A stretch of 64,000 bases of DNA from CAWVSB01 sp036960375 (GTDB lineage: Bacteria > Pseudomonadota > Gammaproteobacteria > Pseudomonadales > CAWVSB01). Below are positions 16,542 through 25,542 of this stretch, piece after piece. Below the pieces are notes generated by a model. That model searched no databases. It was given only the letters and a program-made list of their open reading frames with translations, and had not been told where the DNA came from. The stretch is taken from assembly GCA_036960375.1 (NCBI GenBank), contig JBALVY010000006.1:124001-188000 (forward strand). The letters are read 5' to 3'. Position 1 is the stretch's first letter. The number at the start of each line of letters is the position of its first letter. The translations under genes and the position numbers were made by a program.

Positions 16542-17912
16542 TCAGCGCATGGATTCCAGCGTATTAAGCAATATGCCAACCTTGGCCAAAGATTCATCAT
16601 ATTCTGCTTCAGGCTCGGAATCAGCGACAATACCTCCGCCGCCCCAACAGTAGAGGTTTTCACCGTCTGCAGCCAAGCTACGAATCGCTATATTGCTATC
16701 CATTCTGCCGTTTACCGAAGCGTAAAATACAGAGCCACAGTAAGCGCTGCGGTCTGCATCTTCCAGTTCACTAATGACTTCCATGGCTCGAATCTTCGGC
16801 GCACCGGTAATAGAACCGCCCGGGAATGCCCGACACAAGGCTTCAAGCGCACTGGTGCCTTCGGTCAGATGCCCACTGATAACGCTAACCAAATGGTGCA
16901 CATTGGCATATGACTCCAGTTTGAATAACTCATCCACCTGAATGCTACCCAATTCACAGGATCGACCCAGGTCGTTACGCAGTAAATCAACGATCATCAG
17001 GTTTTCGGCTCTATCTTTGGAGCTTCGCTCCAGTTCATAAGCTAGTGCGGTGTCCAGATGTGGTGTTGTGCCGCGCCTGCGCGTACCTTTGATTGGCCGG
17101 GTTTCTATTTTTCCGTGATCTACCATCATGAACCGCTCTGGTGACAGACTGAGTAGTTCTCCTTGCCCGGTATTAATATAGCTGGAAAATGTAGCAGGTA
17201 AACTTTGCCGAAGAGCTTGATAGGCCTGCCAGGTACTGCCGCGATAAGGAGCGCTAAAACGCTGGGAGAGATTTACCTGATAGCAGTCTCCCGCATTGAT
17301 ATATTCCTTGATTCGCTGAACTTTACTAATATATTCTGACTTAATGTAATTACTAGAAAAGTTACGTAATAGATTGAAATTACTATCTATTTTGTACAAT
17401 TCACCTGTTATCAGTTGTTTCTTTTGCTGAGCTAATCGCCAACCATCTGCGTCGGTCGCGACCAACCACGCCTTGTGCAACAACTTGTCCTGCACTAAAG
17501 CCCAATTATAATTGCCGCACCAGGCCAAGGGTAGATGTCCGCTGCGCTGCGCAGGACAGGGCAACTGCTCCAATAAACGTCCGAGATCATAACCCAAATA
17601 CCCCATTGTGCCACCGACAAATGGCAGACCGGCAAAGTCGTTATTTGCCAATGCCTTGGGCATCTGCTGAAGCTGGTCAAAAAATGTACTGGAAGCGATG
17701 GGCCGACCGTCTTTTTCGGCCAATATCGTGCCATCGGCACTCATCCTTGCTGTCAGAGTCGACGTCGGCTCGCAACTGACTATATGGTAACGGCCAAGAC
17801 CTGCCTCATCTGGCCCACTGTCGAGTAAAATAGCACCGGGACTTTCGGCTAATGGCGCAAAACGCTGGCATATGTCAGCATAAGGCAGTTCTTCTATGTA
17901 ACGAGGCTGCAT
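16542..17912 (-). CDS. pabB: Aminodeoxychorismate synthase component I (PabB)
   Basis: PabB converts chorismate to 4-amino-4-deoxychorismate, with ammonia from PabA, for folate synthesis. The 456-residue protein has the N-terminal anthranilate-synthase-I domain and the chorismate-binding domain. Lys275 in RPIKGTRRRG is the diagnostic PabB lysine that forms a covalent intermediate; TrpE has Ala here. Other motifs are ENLMIVDLLRNDLGR and GGSITGAPKIRAMEVI. A short stretch around residues 170-195 is richer in Asn/Phe and looks like a variable linker. The gene stands alone; pabA is not nearby. Confidence 0.93.
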   Translation of the reverse strand: MQPRYIEELPYADICQRFAPLAESPGAILLDSGPDEAGLGRYHIVSCEPTSTLTARMSADGTILAEKDGRPIASSTFFDQLQQMPKALANNDFAGLPFVGGTMGYLGYDLGRLLEQLPCPAQRSGHLPLAWCGNYNWALVQDKLLHKAWLVATDADGWRLAQQKKQLITGELYKIDSNFNLLRNFSSNYIKSEYISKVQRIKEYINAGDCYQVNLSQRFSAPYRGSTWQAYQALRQSLPATFSSYINTGQGELLSLSPERFMMVDHGKIETRPIKGTRRRGTTPHLDTALAYELERSSKDRAENLMIVDLLRNDLGRSCELGSIQVDELFKLESYANVHHLVSVISGHLTEGTSALEALCRAFPGGSITGAPKIRAMEVISELEDADRSAYCGSVFYASVNGRMDSNIAIRSLAADGENLYCWGGGGIVADSEPEAEYDESLAKVGILLNTLESMR

Positions 17913-18021
17913 GGTTTTGGCCGTTGGAAGAGCATTGTAGAATGCGGCATTTTAACTGCTGTGCAGGGCTATAGCCAGCCTTGACGAAATATATGCAAGC
18001 TGTTGATTTAACTTCGGTTAA

Positions 18022-18050
18022 TTGACAAAAACTCGTGTATTTAGTATGGT
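18022..18050 (+). promoter_or_regulatory. Sigma70-type promoter of the propionyl-CoA operon
   Basis: A consensus TTGACA at 18022-18027 and TATGGT at 18045-18050 are separated by exactly 17 nt. This is the best promoter-like pair in the window. It would give a leader of about 190 nt before the carboxyltransferase start at 18249. Confidence 0.65.
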
Positions 18051-18056
18051 GGCTCG

Positions 18057-18248
18057 CCAATTTTCACTGAGCAATGAGAACGCAGAATTCTCATCTTGTC
18101 GAATTATATTTTACAAAATTTGACGAGAACACATGGTTAGCAGGTAATACACTGTCATTGTTAGCTAACTGTATCTTGAATTAATCATCTTTAGCGCAAG
18201 CTGAGTTGATGCTGCTCAGCAGAGCAGGAATTTAAAGGGGTTCACATC
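18057..18248 (+). promoter_or_regulatory. Structured leader of the propionyl-CoA operon
   Basis: This roughly 190-nt gene-free stretch holds several inverted repeats. One is ATGAGAA-N7-TTCTCAT at 18074-18094. An imperfect one is GTCGAATT-N11-AATTTGAC at 18098-18124. A perfect 10-mer GTTAGCTAAC lies at 18160-18169, with a further GGTTAGC copy at 18135-18141. The second half ends in AAAGGGG, the ribosome-binding site. The repeats may bind a regulator or fold in the mRNA. No cobalamin riboswitch B12 box is visible. The rest of the 17913-18248 gap shows nothing else. Confidence 0.4.
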
Positions 18249-19982
18249 TTGACTATGACCAAAACGACTACGAGTAGACCGCGCCTGAATAATCCTTTTG
18301 AGGAAGACAAACAGGTGGAGTTTATCGTACCTGGCCAAGTAGCTAGCGAACCAGGTCTGTATGAAGAGACGCTGCGCAAGGGTTATGACTTAATTCAACG
18401 CCCTGTCAAAGCCTCTGGCGTAGACAATGTTCAGCGTCAACACCAGAAAAAGCGCATGACTGTCTGGGAGCGAATCCACGTTCTAGCAGACTCTGAACCC
18501 ACGGTATTATTTCAAAATTGGGGGCCCAACCTTGATGGTGCCTCTCTGGTTACCGCGATTGTCAAAATAGAGGGCCGCGATGTAGCACTATACGGCCATG
18601 ACTTTACCGTGCGCGCAGGGTCAATGGATGCCACCAACGGTAAAAAACTGGCGCGACTGTTTCAATTAGCGGGCAAGAGGAAAATTCCTCTGGTGGGCTT
18701 GAACGATTCTGCTGGCGCCTATGTTCCCGCAGGTGTTGGCGGTTTGGACGGCTATGCCGAGGCATTCACCGCATTGCGCAAGGTCAGCGGTGTAGTGCCA
18801 TCAATCATGTGCATGTTCGGTTTTAATGCCGGCGGCGGCTCTTATTTGCCCAGACAGGGCAGCTTTGTCATTCAACCTAAAAACACCTTCTTCGGATTGA
18901 CCGGAGCGGGAGTGGTTAAATCCGTATTGGGCGAAGACGTAACACCTGACGAGCTCGGTGGCCCACTAGTACACTCACAGTCGGGTGTAACCGACTTTGT
19001 AGTTGAAGATGAAGTGGCCGCATTATTAAAGGTCAAAGAGCTGTTGCGTTATTTGCCAGACAATAACTCAGAGTCTGCCAAAGTTCAGGCGAGCTCAGAC
19101 CCGGCAGATCGTGAAACCTGGGAGGTGGATATTCTACTGCGTAAAGCCTTCAATTCTCCCAGTGGTTTTAATACCCCGCTAGACGTCAGTATCATTATTC
19201 AACAGCTGTGTGATCACGGCGATTATCTCGAAGTGCAACCAGAAAGAGCCAGGAATACCATTACTGCCTTTGGCCGTATGGGTGGCAACGTTATTGGTTT
19301 TGTAGCGAATAACTCCGCAGTGGCTTCCGGGCAAATCGATATTGCGGCCGCTTATAAAAATGCACGCTTTATTCGATTCTGTAATCTTTACAATATTCCC
19401 ATCATCTTTATGGAAGACACCACGGGCTTCTTGCCGGGTAAAGAGCAAGAGGCCGGCGGAATCGTTCAGGCAGGGCGGGCAATGCTTGATGCCATAGTCG
19501 ATTTACGTACCCCTCGTTTCCTGTTGCTCATACGCAATGCCTTTGGTGGCGCCTATGCGTCTTATAACAACTATCCTACCGGCGCTGATTTCGTCATCGC
19601 ACTGCCCACTACGCGCGCTGCCGTAATGGGTCCGGCCGGGGTTGAGTTTGTTTATAAAGCCGAATTGAGAAAAATTCGTGGCTCAATTGCGACTCGTACC
19701 GCCAAGGGCATCGAAGAATTACAAGCACAGGGTTTATCAGCAGAGGAAGCAAACGCTGCGGCAACCGAAGATGTGCAAACCTGGGCAAAACAACAAGAGG
19801 CAGAACTGGCCTTACGTTATGAGCGAGAACTGATGAACCCCAATGAGGCATTGAGTCTGGGTTCTATTTCTCAAATCGTCATGCCATCAGATCTGCGTCG
19901 GGTGCTAGCAGATAACATGGCATTCCATTTGCGTCATTACCAAGCCGAACCCATGGCTGGTGTGCAACGCGAATTCCACTAA
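18249..19982 (+). CDS. Acyl-CoA (propionyl-CoA) carboxylase carboxyltransferase subunit
   Basis: A 577-residue carboxyltransferase with both crotonase-like halves in one chain, as in PccB/AccD5. It moves CO2 from carboxybiotin to an acyl-CoA. The first half shows GLNDSAGAYVPAGVGG and FGFNAGGGSYLPRQG; the second shows FMEDTTGFLPGKEQEAGG and NAFGGAYASY. It is about 40-60 residues longer than usual PccB because of a charged insertion near residues 480-530. TTG 18249 is chosen as AGGGG lies 8 nt upstream; ATG 18255 is the alternative. Substrate is inferred from the downstream mutase genes. Confidence 0.88.
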   Translation: MTMTKTTTSRPRLNNPFEEDKQVEFIVPGQVASEPGLYEETLRKGYDLIQRPVKASGVDNVQRQHQKKRMTVWERIHVLADSEPTVLFQNWGPNLDGASLVTAIVKIEGRDVALYGHDFTVRAGSMDATNGKKLARLFQLAGKRKIPLVGLNDSAGAYVPAGVGGLDGYAEAFTALRKVSGVVPSIMCMFGFNAGGGSYLPRQGSFVIQPKNTFFGLTGAGVVKSVLGEDVTPDELGGPLVHSQSGVTDFVVEDEVAALLKVKELLRYLPDNNSESAKVQASSDPADRETWEVDILLRKAFNSPSGFNTPLDVSIIIQQLCDHGDYLEVQPERARNTITAFGRMGGNVIGFVANNSAVASGQIDIAAAYKNARFIRFCNLYNIPIIFMEDTTGFLPGKEQEAGGIVQAGRAMLDAIVDLRTPRFLLLIRNAFGGAYASYNNYPTGADFVIALPTTRAAVMGPAGVEFVYKAELRKIRGSIATRTAKGIEELQAQGLSAEEANAAATEDVQTWAKQQEAELALRYERELMNPNEALSLGSISQIVMPSDLRRVLADNMAFHLRHYQAEPMAGVQREFH

Positions 19983-20018
19983 ATCATTGTGGCAACGGAT
20001 TATTAAGAGGATTTGAGA

Positions 20019-22874
20019 GTGAGTAATAATTGGTATTTGAACAACCCGCTAATACACGCCCAACGCAAGCAGGCGAACAGCGATAGCAGCTGGGCTCAGC
20101 AGTTTGATTGTGCTGACATGCGCCCCTTGATTATATGTCGTGGTCCCATCCGCAAAGAAGCCATGGATGTCTTCGACGAGATGGGGATTCATGGCTACGG
20201 GATTTTATTGTCTGAAAAAGATTCAATAACCTATCCTAATGCGCTGGCACCTGAGCTGCGCAAGCTGACCGACCCCAACCGTGTTCATCGTGTTCCTGAC
20301 TATAGTGGAGCCACAAAAGAAGAACGCGTACAACGTATCAAGCAAATTATCAGTATCGCCCATGATAATGGCTATAACAGTATATTTGCTGGTTATGGCT
20401 TTATGTCTGAAGACGAAGAAATGGTTAAGGCGATGGAAACCGCCGGGCTCAAGTTTATCGGGCCATGCTCTAAAACACAGCGCGCAGCGGGTATGAAAGA
20501 TGAGGCTAAGCGCACCGCATTACAGGTTGATGTATCCGTCACGCCAGGTATTGATAACGTCACGTCACTGGCTTTGTTGAAGAAATATCCAGATCAGGCC
20601 GCTCTTAAACAGGCGGTAGCAGATCTACAGTTGGAGGTTTCACTTGAGAAACTGGCTAGCGATGAGATCAGTCTGGAAGCCAAGGCCGATTTGCTGCTGG
20701 ATGCGTCGTTTTCAAAAGGCATCGATATCATTTCTATCGATGAAATGGGCGCGGAGTTACAGCGTCAGGTCGTCGTTATGTATCAACGATACCCCGAAAA
20801 CCGTATTCGTCTAAAGGCAATTTCCGGTGGCGGTGGTAAAGGCCAGCGCATTCTGCCTGCGCCAACTAACTACGAGGGAAGCCTGGAAGAGCGTATTGAA
20901 CAAGCTGCCGCAGCAGCACCGGAGATGGGTCGAGAGATACTGGCTGAGGTCAAGTGTAATGGCGTCGGCGACAACAAAAATGTTCTGGCTGAATTGAATA
21001 TAGAGACTACACGACACCAGGAAATTCAGGTGCTCGGTAACGGTGACTGGTGTGTCACTATGGGAGGGCGCGATTGTTCTTTGCAAATGCACGAGCAAAA
21101 ATTGCTTGAAGCGTCGATCACCGTCGAAGAACTGGAACGCGCCATTGCTATTGAAGAAGCTGTGGGTCAAACCGCCGCTCTGGTTATCTTAAAGCAAGAT
21201 TTGGAAATCCTGATTAAGATGGAAGCCGAAGGCGTTCGTTTTGGCGAGGCAGTGGGTCTGGACTCTTTGGGCACCTTTGAGTGCATCGTTGACGGCGCCA
21301 ACCACTTTTTCATGGAAATGAATACGCGGATACAGGTGGAGCACCGTGTTACTGAATTGTGTTATGCACTTAAATTCAGTAACCCTGAAAACCCCGATGA
21401 CTATTTTGTCGTTGAATCACTGGTCGAAGTCATGGTGCTGCTAGAGCGTCATGGTAAGTCATTGCCAAGACCTGTGCGTATGCCGCGTAAAAACACCTCG
21501 GTCGAGGCTCGTCTTAATGCAACTAACCAGGCTTTGCGGCCACACGCCGGCGGAGTTATCAAGAACTGGTCTGATGCTATAGAGGGTGAGATACGTGACG
21601 ACCAGGGTATTAGTATGCACAACCCGGATACCGACGTTTTCATGAAGTATCACCTTGCCGGTGCCTATGATTCCAATATTGCCTTGCTGCTGACCACTGG
21701 CACCGATCGACTGGAAACCTATCTGGCTATGGCCGAGGTTTTGCGACAAACAAAAATTACCGGCCCTAATCTAGCCACTAATTTGGAGTTTCACTACGGT
21801 CTGGTTAACTGGTTTATTGGACAGGGTATTAACGCCCGACCTACCACGCGGTTTATCGTTCCTTACCTGACTGCAGTCGGCAAGCTAAAGCAGGCGGCAA
21901 ATAATCTGGACCTGGGTTTTGCTTATGCGGCTCTTGGCAAGGCTTATCTAAAGTCTGCAGGCGATGACCAGGAGATGGCTAAAGCCATTCGACTGGCGAT
22001 GAGTCGCAAGTCCACGCTTATTCAGCGGCCACTGGAGCTACTCTGCGCCGAACCTCATATTATGAGCGGCTGGCTAAGTCTGCATAAAACCCAGTTTGAA
22101 GTCCAAAATGGCCAGGTTCAATGGCATGAAAACCCCATCAAAGTGCTGGCGGATACCTATCATTTTCTCAATATGGACTATGTAGAGGCCAACCCTGCAC
22201 TACACCAGATATGGGACCATGATAATGACCTGCTGGAACAAGCTCTCGCTTTCTATACTGAGCTTGAATCACGTTTGGACACTACCAGTTGGGACGAACT
22301 GAGTACACAGCTAAGCGGCTCTGCACCTGACCATATAGATGGAAAATTATGGCAGCAGATTATTGCCAGCCATGAAGGTTTTCAGATGGGCTGTGAGCTG
22401 ATTTCAATCCTGCCTTATATCGCAGACCAAACAGCTTACTTTGACTTGTCAGTAAACGACGACCTGAGTATCTATATCCCGGACTCTTTACTGGATACAG
22501 AACTACAGGAAGCCATGGCGATGATTCTGGTGCCGCCACCGGTGGCCAAATCCGATGAGATTGTTGCGGCCAGCGGAGGCATGTTTTATCCCCGTGAAAC
22601 ACCGGATACCGACCGATATGTCGAACTAGGTTCACATTTTAACGAAGGTGACCCACTGTATATTGTTGAAGTAATGAAAATGTTCAACAAAATTTACGCA
22701 CCATTTTCTGGCACTGTGACCCAAGTATTGGTCGACGTGGACGGTACAATCATTAAAAAGGGTGAGCCCTTATTCAAGATTAAGCCCGACATTGAAGTGG
22801 TGGAAGAGTTGCCAGAAACTATTGCTGAGCGAAAGCGTCAAGCAACAGCAGGTTTTCTTGCTTCAAACGGTTAA
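20019..22874 (+). CDS. Divergent biotin carboxylase/biotin carrier subunit of acyl-CoA carboxylase
   Basis: A 951-residue alpha subunit that carboxylates its own biotin with ATP and bicarbonate. The biotin-carboxylase part has AGYGFMSED (124-132), the ATP-grasp loop ISGGGGKGQR (268-277) and MNTRIQVEH (434-442). Compared with ordinary PccA (about 660-700 residues), there is an extra segment of about 80 residues between VTPG (174-177) and the ATP loop. A helical middle region of about 200 residues precedes the biotinyl domain. The biotin lysine is Lys887 in EVMKMFN. Some conserved positions differ (QMHEQK, VEHRVTE). GTG 20019 fits AAGAGG 8 nt upstream; TTG 20013 is too close to it. Confidence 0.87.
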   Translation: MSNNWYLNNPLIHAQRKQANSDSSWAQQFDCADMRPLIICRGPIRKEAMDVFDEMGIHGYGILLSEKDSITYPNALAPELRKLTDPNRVHRVPDYSGATKEERVQRIKQIISIAHDNGYNSIFAGYGFMSEDEEMVKAMETAGLKFIGPCSKTQRAAGMKDEAKRTALQVDVSVTPGIDNVTSLALLKKYPDQAALKQAVADLQLEVSLEKLASDEISLEAKADLLLDASFSKGIDIISIDEMGAELQRQVVVMYQRYPENRIRLKAISGGGGKGQRILPAPTNYEGSLEERIEQAAAAAPEMGREILAEVKCNGVGDNKNVLAELNIETTRHQEIQVLGNGDWCVTMGGRDCSLQMHEQKLLEASITVEELERAIAIEEAVGQTAALVILKQDLEILIKMEAEGVRFGEAVGLDSLGTFECIVDGANHFFMEMNTRIQVEHRVTELCYALKFSNPENPDDYFVVESLVEVMVLLERHGKSLPRPVRMPRKNTSVEARLNATNQALRPHAGGVIKNWSDAIEGEIRDDQGISMHNPDTDVFMKYHLAGAYDSNIALLLTTGTDRLETYLAMAEVLRQTKITGPNLATNLEFHYGLVNWFIGQGINARPTTRFIVPYLTAVGKLKQAANNLDLGFAYAALGKAYLKSAGDDQEMAKAIRLAMSRKSTLIQRPLELLCAEPHIMSGWLSLHKTQFEVQNGQVQWHENPIKVLADTYHFLNMDYVEANPALHQIWDHDNDLLEQALAFYTELESRLDTTSWDELSTQLSGSAPDHIDGKLWQQIIASHEGFQMGCELISILPYIADQTAYFDLSVNDDLSIYIPDSLLDTELQEAMAMILVPPPVAKSDEIVAASGGMFYPRETPDTDRYVELGSHFNEGDPLYIVEVMKMFNKIYAPFSGTVTQVLVDVDGTIIKKGEPLFKIKPDIEVVEELPETIAERKRQATAGFLASNG

Positions 22875-22880
22875 TGACAA

Positions 22881-22903
22881 CAGCTGAGACAGAGTCTCAG
22901 CTG
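22881..22903. repeat. Perfect inverted repeat in the intergenic gap before mce
   Basis: CAGCTGAGAC-AGA-GTCTCAGCTG forms a 10-bp stem with a 3-nt loop in the 55-nt gap between the biotin carboxylase and epimerase genes. It is followed by ATTCTCACAG and not by a U-tract. A simple intrinsic terminator is therefore unlikely. mRNA processing or stability control within the operon is more plausible. Confidence 0.6.
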
Positions 22904-22929
22904 ATTCTCACAGTAAACAGGACTTAACT

Positions 22930-23340
22930 ATGATCGTTGCATTAGACCATATTGCTATCGCAGTTCCAGATCTCGACAGAGCGATAAAGCGCTTTATGGA
23001 TGACTTCGGAATTCCCTTTAAAGGTAGCGAAGACGTAGAGAGCGCCAAGACGTCTACCGCTTTTTTCCCCATTGAAGGCACCAGTATTGAATTGGTGCAC
23101 CCGTTGCGTGGAGAGGGGCCGATAGCAAAATATTTGGAGAAAAAAGGCGGCGGTTTACACCATATCTGTTTTCGCACTGATGATATCGAATCTGATGTTG
23201 CTCATCTCAAGACAAAGGGTTATCTGTTTCTTTCCGAACAACCCAGTCCTGGAGCTCACGATTGCATGGTGATATTTATCCATCCCAAGAGTACCGAGGG
23301 CGTTTTAATTGAATTGAGTCAACCACCCGCTGACCACTAG
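22930..23340 (+). CDS. mce: Methylmalonyl-CoA epimerase
   Basis: A 136-residue glyoxalase/VOC-fold protein that interconverts (S)- and (R)-methylmalonyl-CoA, linking carboxylation to the mutase. The two beta-alpha-beta-beta units start with LDHIAIAVPDLDRAIKRF and GGGLHHICFRTDDIESD. Metal-binding His and Glu positions are present (LDHIAI, LVHPL, HHICF, LIELSQ). It sits between the carboxylase and the mutase, which strongly supports the assignment. RBS AGGA lies about 9 nt before the ATG. Confidence 0.93.
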   Translation: MIVALDHIAIAVPDLDRAIKRFMDDFGIPFKGSEDVESAKTSTAFFPIEGTSIELVHPLRGEGPIAKYLEKKGGGLHHICFRTDDIESDVAHLKTKGYLFLSEQPSPGAHDCMVIFIHPKSTEGVLIELSQPPADH

Positions 23341-23372
23341 CGCTGTGCCCCCATATTACGGAGTAAATGAAC

Positions 23373-25541
23373 ATGGCTGATAAGCCTTACCAACCAGAAC
23401 TGCCTAAGCGTGAACAATGGCAGGCCGCGGCAGATAAAATTTTGGCGCGATCCAACAAAACCACTGACGACCTGATTTGGAAGACAGCCGAAGGTATTGA
23501 CGTAAAACCGCTGTATACCGCAGAAGATACCGCGGACTTACAATACACCGATACCATGCCGGGTTTTGAGCCATTTATCCGTGGCCCACAACCGACAATG
23601 TATGCCGGCCGGCCCTGGACAATTCGGCAATATGCCGGCTTTTCTACGGCGGAAGAATCCAATGCTTTCTATCGCCAGGCCTTGGCTGCAGGTGGGCAGG
23701 GTGTATCGGTGGCTTTTGATTTGGCTACTCACCGTGGCTACGACTCTGATCACCCTCGTGTAACAGGCGATGTCGGTAAAGCCGGTGTGGCAATTGATTC
23801 TGTTGAAGATATGAAAATACTCTTTGATGGCATTCCGCTCGATAAAGTTTCTGTGTCTATGACCATGAATGGAGCAGTATTACCGGTGTTGGCTGGCTAT
23901 GTGGTCGCCGCGGAAGAACAAGGTGTCAGCCAGGAACACTTATCCGGCACTATTCAGAACGATATTCTGAAAGAGTTTATGGTACGTAATACCTATATCT
24001 TTCCACCCGCACCATCGATGAAAATTATCGGTGACATTATCGCCTACGCCTCGGGCAATATGCCCAAATATAATACTATCTCTATTTCTGGCTACCATAT
24101 TCAGGAAGCAGGCGCCGATGCGGCACTGGAGCTTGCATATACTTTGGCAGACGGTAAAGAATACATTAGAACGGCCATCGACTCCGGCCTTGAAATCGAC
24201 AAATTTGCACCGCGTTTGTCATTTTTCTGGGGCATTGGCATGAATTTCTATATGGAAATAGCCAAATTACGTGCCGCTCGTTTGCTTTGGGCGCGTATTG
24301 TCAGCGAGTTTAATCCGCAGAACGACAAGAGTAAAATGTTGCGAACCCATAGCCAAACGTCCGGCTGGTCCTTGACTGAACAAGATCCGTATAACAACGT
24401 TGTTAGAACCACTATTGAAGCGATGGCGGCCGTGTTCGGTGGCACCCAGTCATTGCATACTAATGCCCTCGACGAGGCAATTGCATTACCGACGGAGTTT
24501 TCGTCCCGTATCGCACGTAATACTCAGCTGATTATTCAGGAAGAAACCGGCATTACTAATGTTGTCGACCCCTGGGGCGGCTCCTATATGATGGAGTCTC
24601 TTACTCAGGATATCGCCGATCGCGCCTGGTCTCTCATTGAAGAAGTGGAGGAGCAGGGCGGCATGGCCAAGGCCATAGAAACTGGCTTGCCAAAACTGAG
24701 AATTGAAGAGTCTGCAGCTAAAAAACAAGCGCGTATCGACCGCGGTGAAGATGTCATTGTCGGCGTGAATAAATATCAACTCGCCAAAGAAGATGACGTA
24801 GATATACTGGATATTGATAACGTCGCTGTGCGCGAGGGTCAAGTGAAGCGACTGGCAGAAATTCGTGCTACGCGCGATACGGACGCAGTCAATGCTTCGC
24901 TGGCTGCTCTGACAGAATCGGCCCGTACTGGCGAGGGGAATTTATTAGATTTGGCAATTAAAGCCACCCGCCTGCGAGCTACCGTTGGTGAGATATCAGA
25001 TGCCCTGGAAAAAGAATTCGGTCGCTACAAAGCCAACTCACAAACAGTATCCGGTGTTTACGGTGCAGCTTATGAAGAGGATGCTGACTGGCAAGAACTT
25101 AGAACAGAAATAGCTGAGTTTGCTACTCAACAGGGTCGTCGGCCAAGAGTCCTGATATGCAAGATGGGACAGGATGGCCATGATCGGGGTGCAAAAGTGG
25201 TTGCGACGGCTTTTGCTGATGTTGGATATGACGTTGATTTATCGCCTATGTTCTCAACTCCTGAAGAGACTGCCCGTCAGGCGATTGAAAACGACGTGCA
25301 CGCGATTGGCGTTTCGTCTCTGGCCGCGGGTCACAAGACCTTAGTGCCAGAATTGATTGCAGAATTGACCAAACAGGGCGCTGACGACATTATCGTTTTT
25401 GCCGGTGGTGTTATTCCTCGCCAGGATTACGATTTCTTGCTGGAGTCTGGGGTGAAGGGTATCTACGGACCTGGCACAAAGATACCGTTTTCTGCTCGCG
25501 ACGTACTCGATAACATCAAAAAATCGCAGTCCAGAGGCTAA
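23373..25541 (+). CDS. Methylmalonyl-CoA mutase, B12-dependent, single chain
   Basis: A 722-residue mutase that rearranges (R)-methylmalonyl-CoA to succinyl-CoA using adenosylcobalamin. It corresponds to the catalytic large subunit, with an N-terminal TIM barrel (RGPQPTMYAGRPWTIRQYAG, residues 67-86) and a C-terminal B12-binding domain. That domain carries DGHDRG with the lower-axial His, then VSSLAAGH and FAGGVIPRQDY. No separate small subunit gene is present, so it should work as a homodimer. ATG 23373 is preferred to 23367, since CGGAG is 9 nt upstream of it. meaB begins 1 nt after the stop. Confidence 0.95.
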   Translation: MADKPYQPELPKREQWQAAADKILARSNKTTDDLIWKTAEGIDVKPLYTAEDTADLQYTDTMPGFEPFIRGPQPTMYAGRPWTIRQYAGFSTAEESNAFYRQALAAGGQGVSVAFDLATHRGYDSDHPRVTGDVGKAGVAIDSVEDMKILFDGIPLDKVSVSMTMNGAVLPVLAGYVVAAEEQGVSQEHLSGTIQNDILKEFMVRNTYIFPPAPSMKIIGDIIAYASGNMPKYNTISISGYHIQEAGADAALELAYTLADGKEYIRTAIDSGLEIDKFAPRLSFFWGIGMNFYMEIAKLRAARLLWARIVSEFNPQNDKSKMLRTHSQTSGWSLTEQDPYNNVVRTTIEAMAAVFGGTQSLHTNALDEAIALPTEFSSRIARNTQLIIQEETGITNVVDPWGGSYMMESLTQDIADRAWSLIEEVEEQGGMAKAIETGLPKLRIEESAAKKQARIDRGEDVIVGVNKYQLAKEDDVDILDIDNVAVREGQVKRLAEIRATRDTDAVNASLAALTESARTGEGNLLDLAIKATRLRATVGEISDALEKEFGRYKANSQTVSGVYGAAYEEDADWQELRTEIAEFATQQGRRPRVLICKMGQDGHDRGAKVVATAFADVGYDVDLSPMFSTPEETARQAIENDVHAIGVSSLAAGHKTLVPELIAELTKQGADDIIVFAGGVIPRQDYDFLLESGVKGIYGPGTKIPFSARDVLDNIKKSQSRG

Positions 25542-25542
25542 T

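Noticed and set aside
18057..18248. Cobalamin riboswitch in the leader of the B12-dependent operon
   Set aside because: The conserved B12 box and flanking paired elements could not be found; only simple inverted repeats are present.
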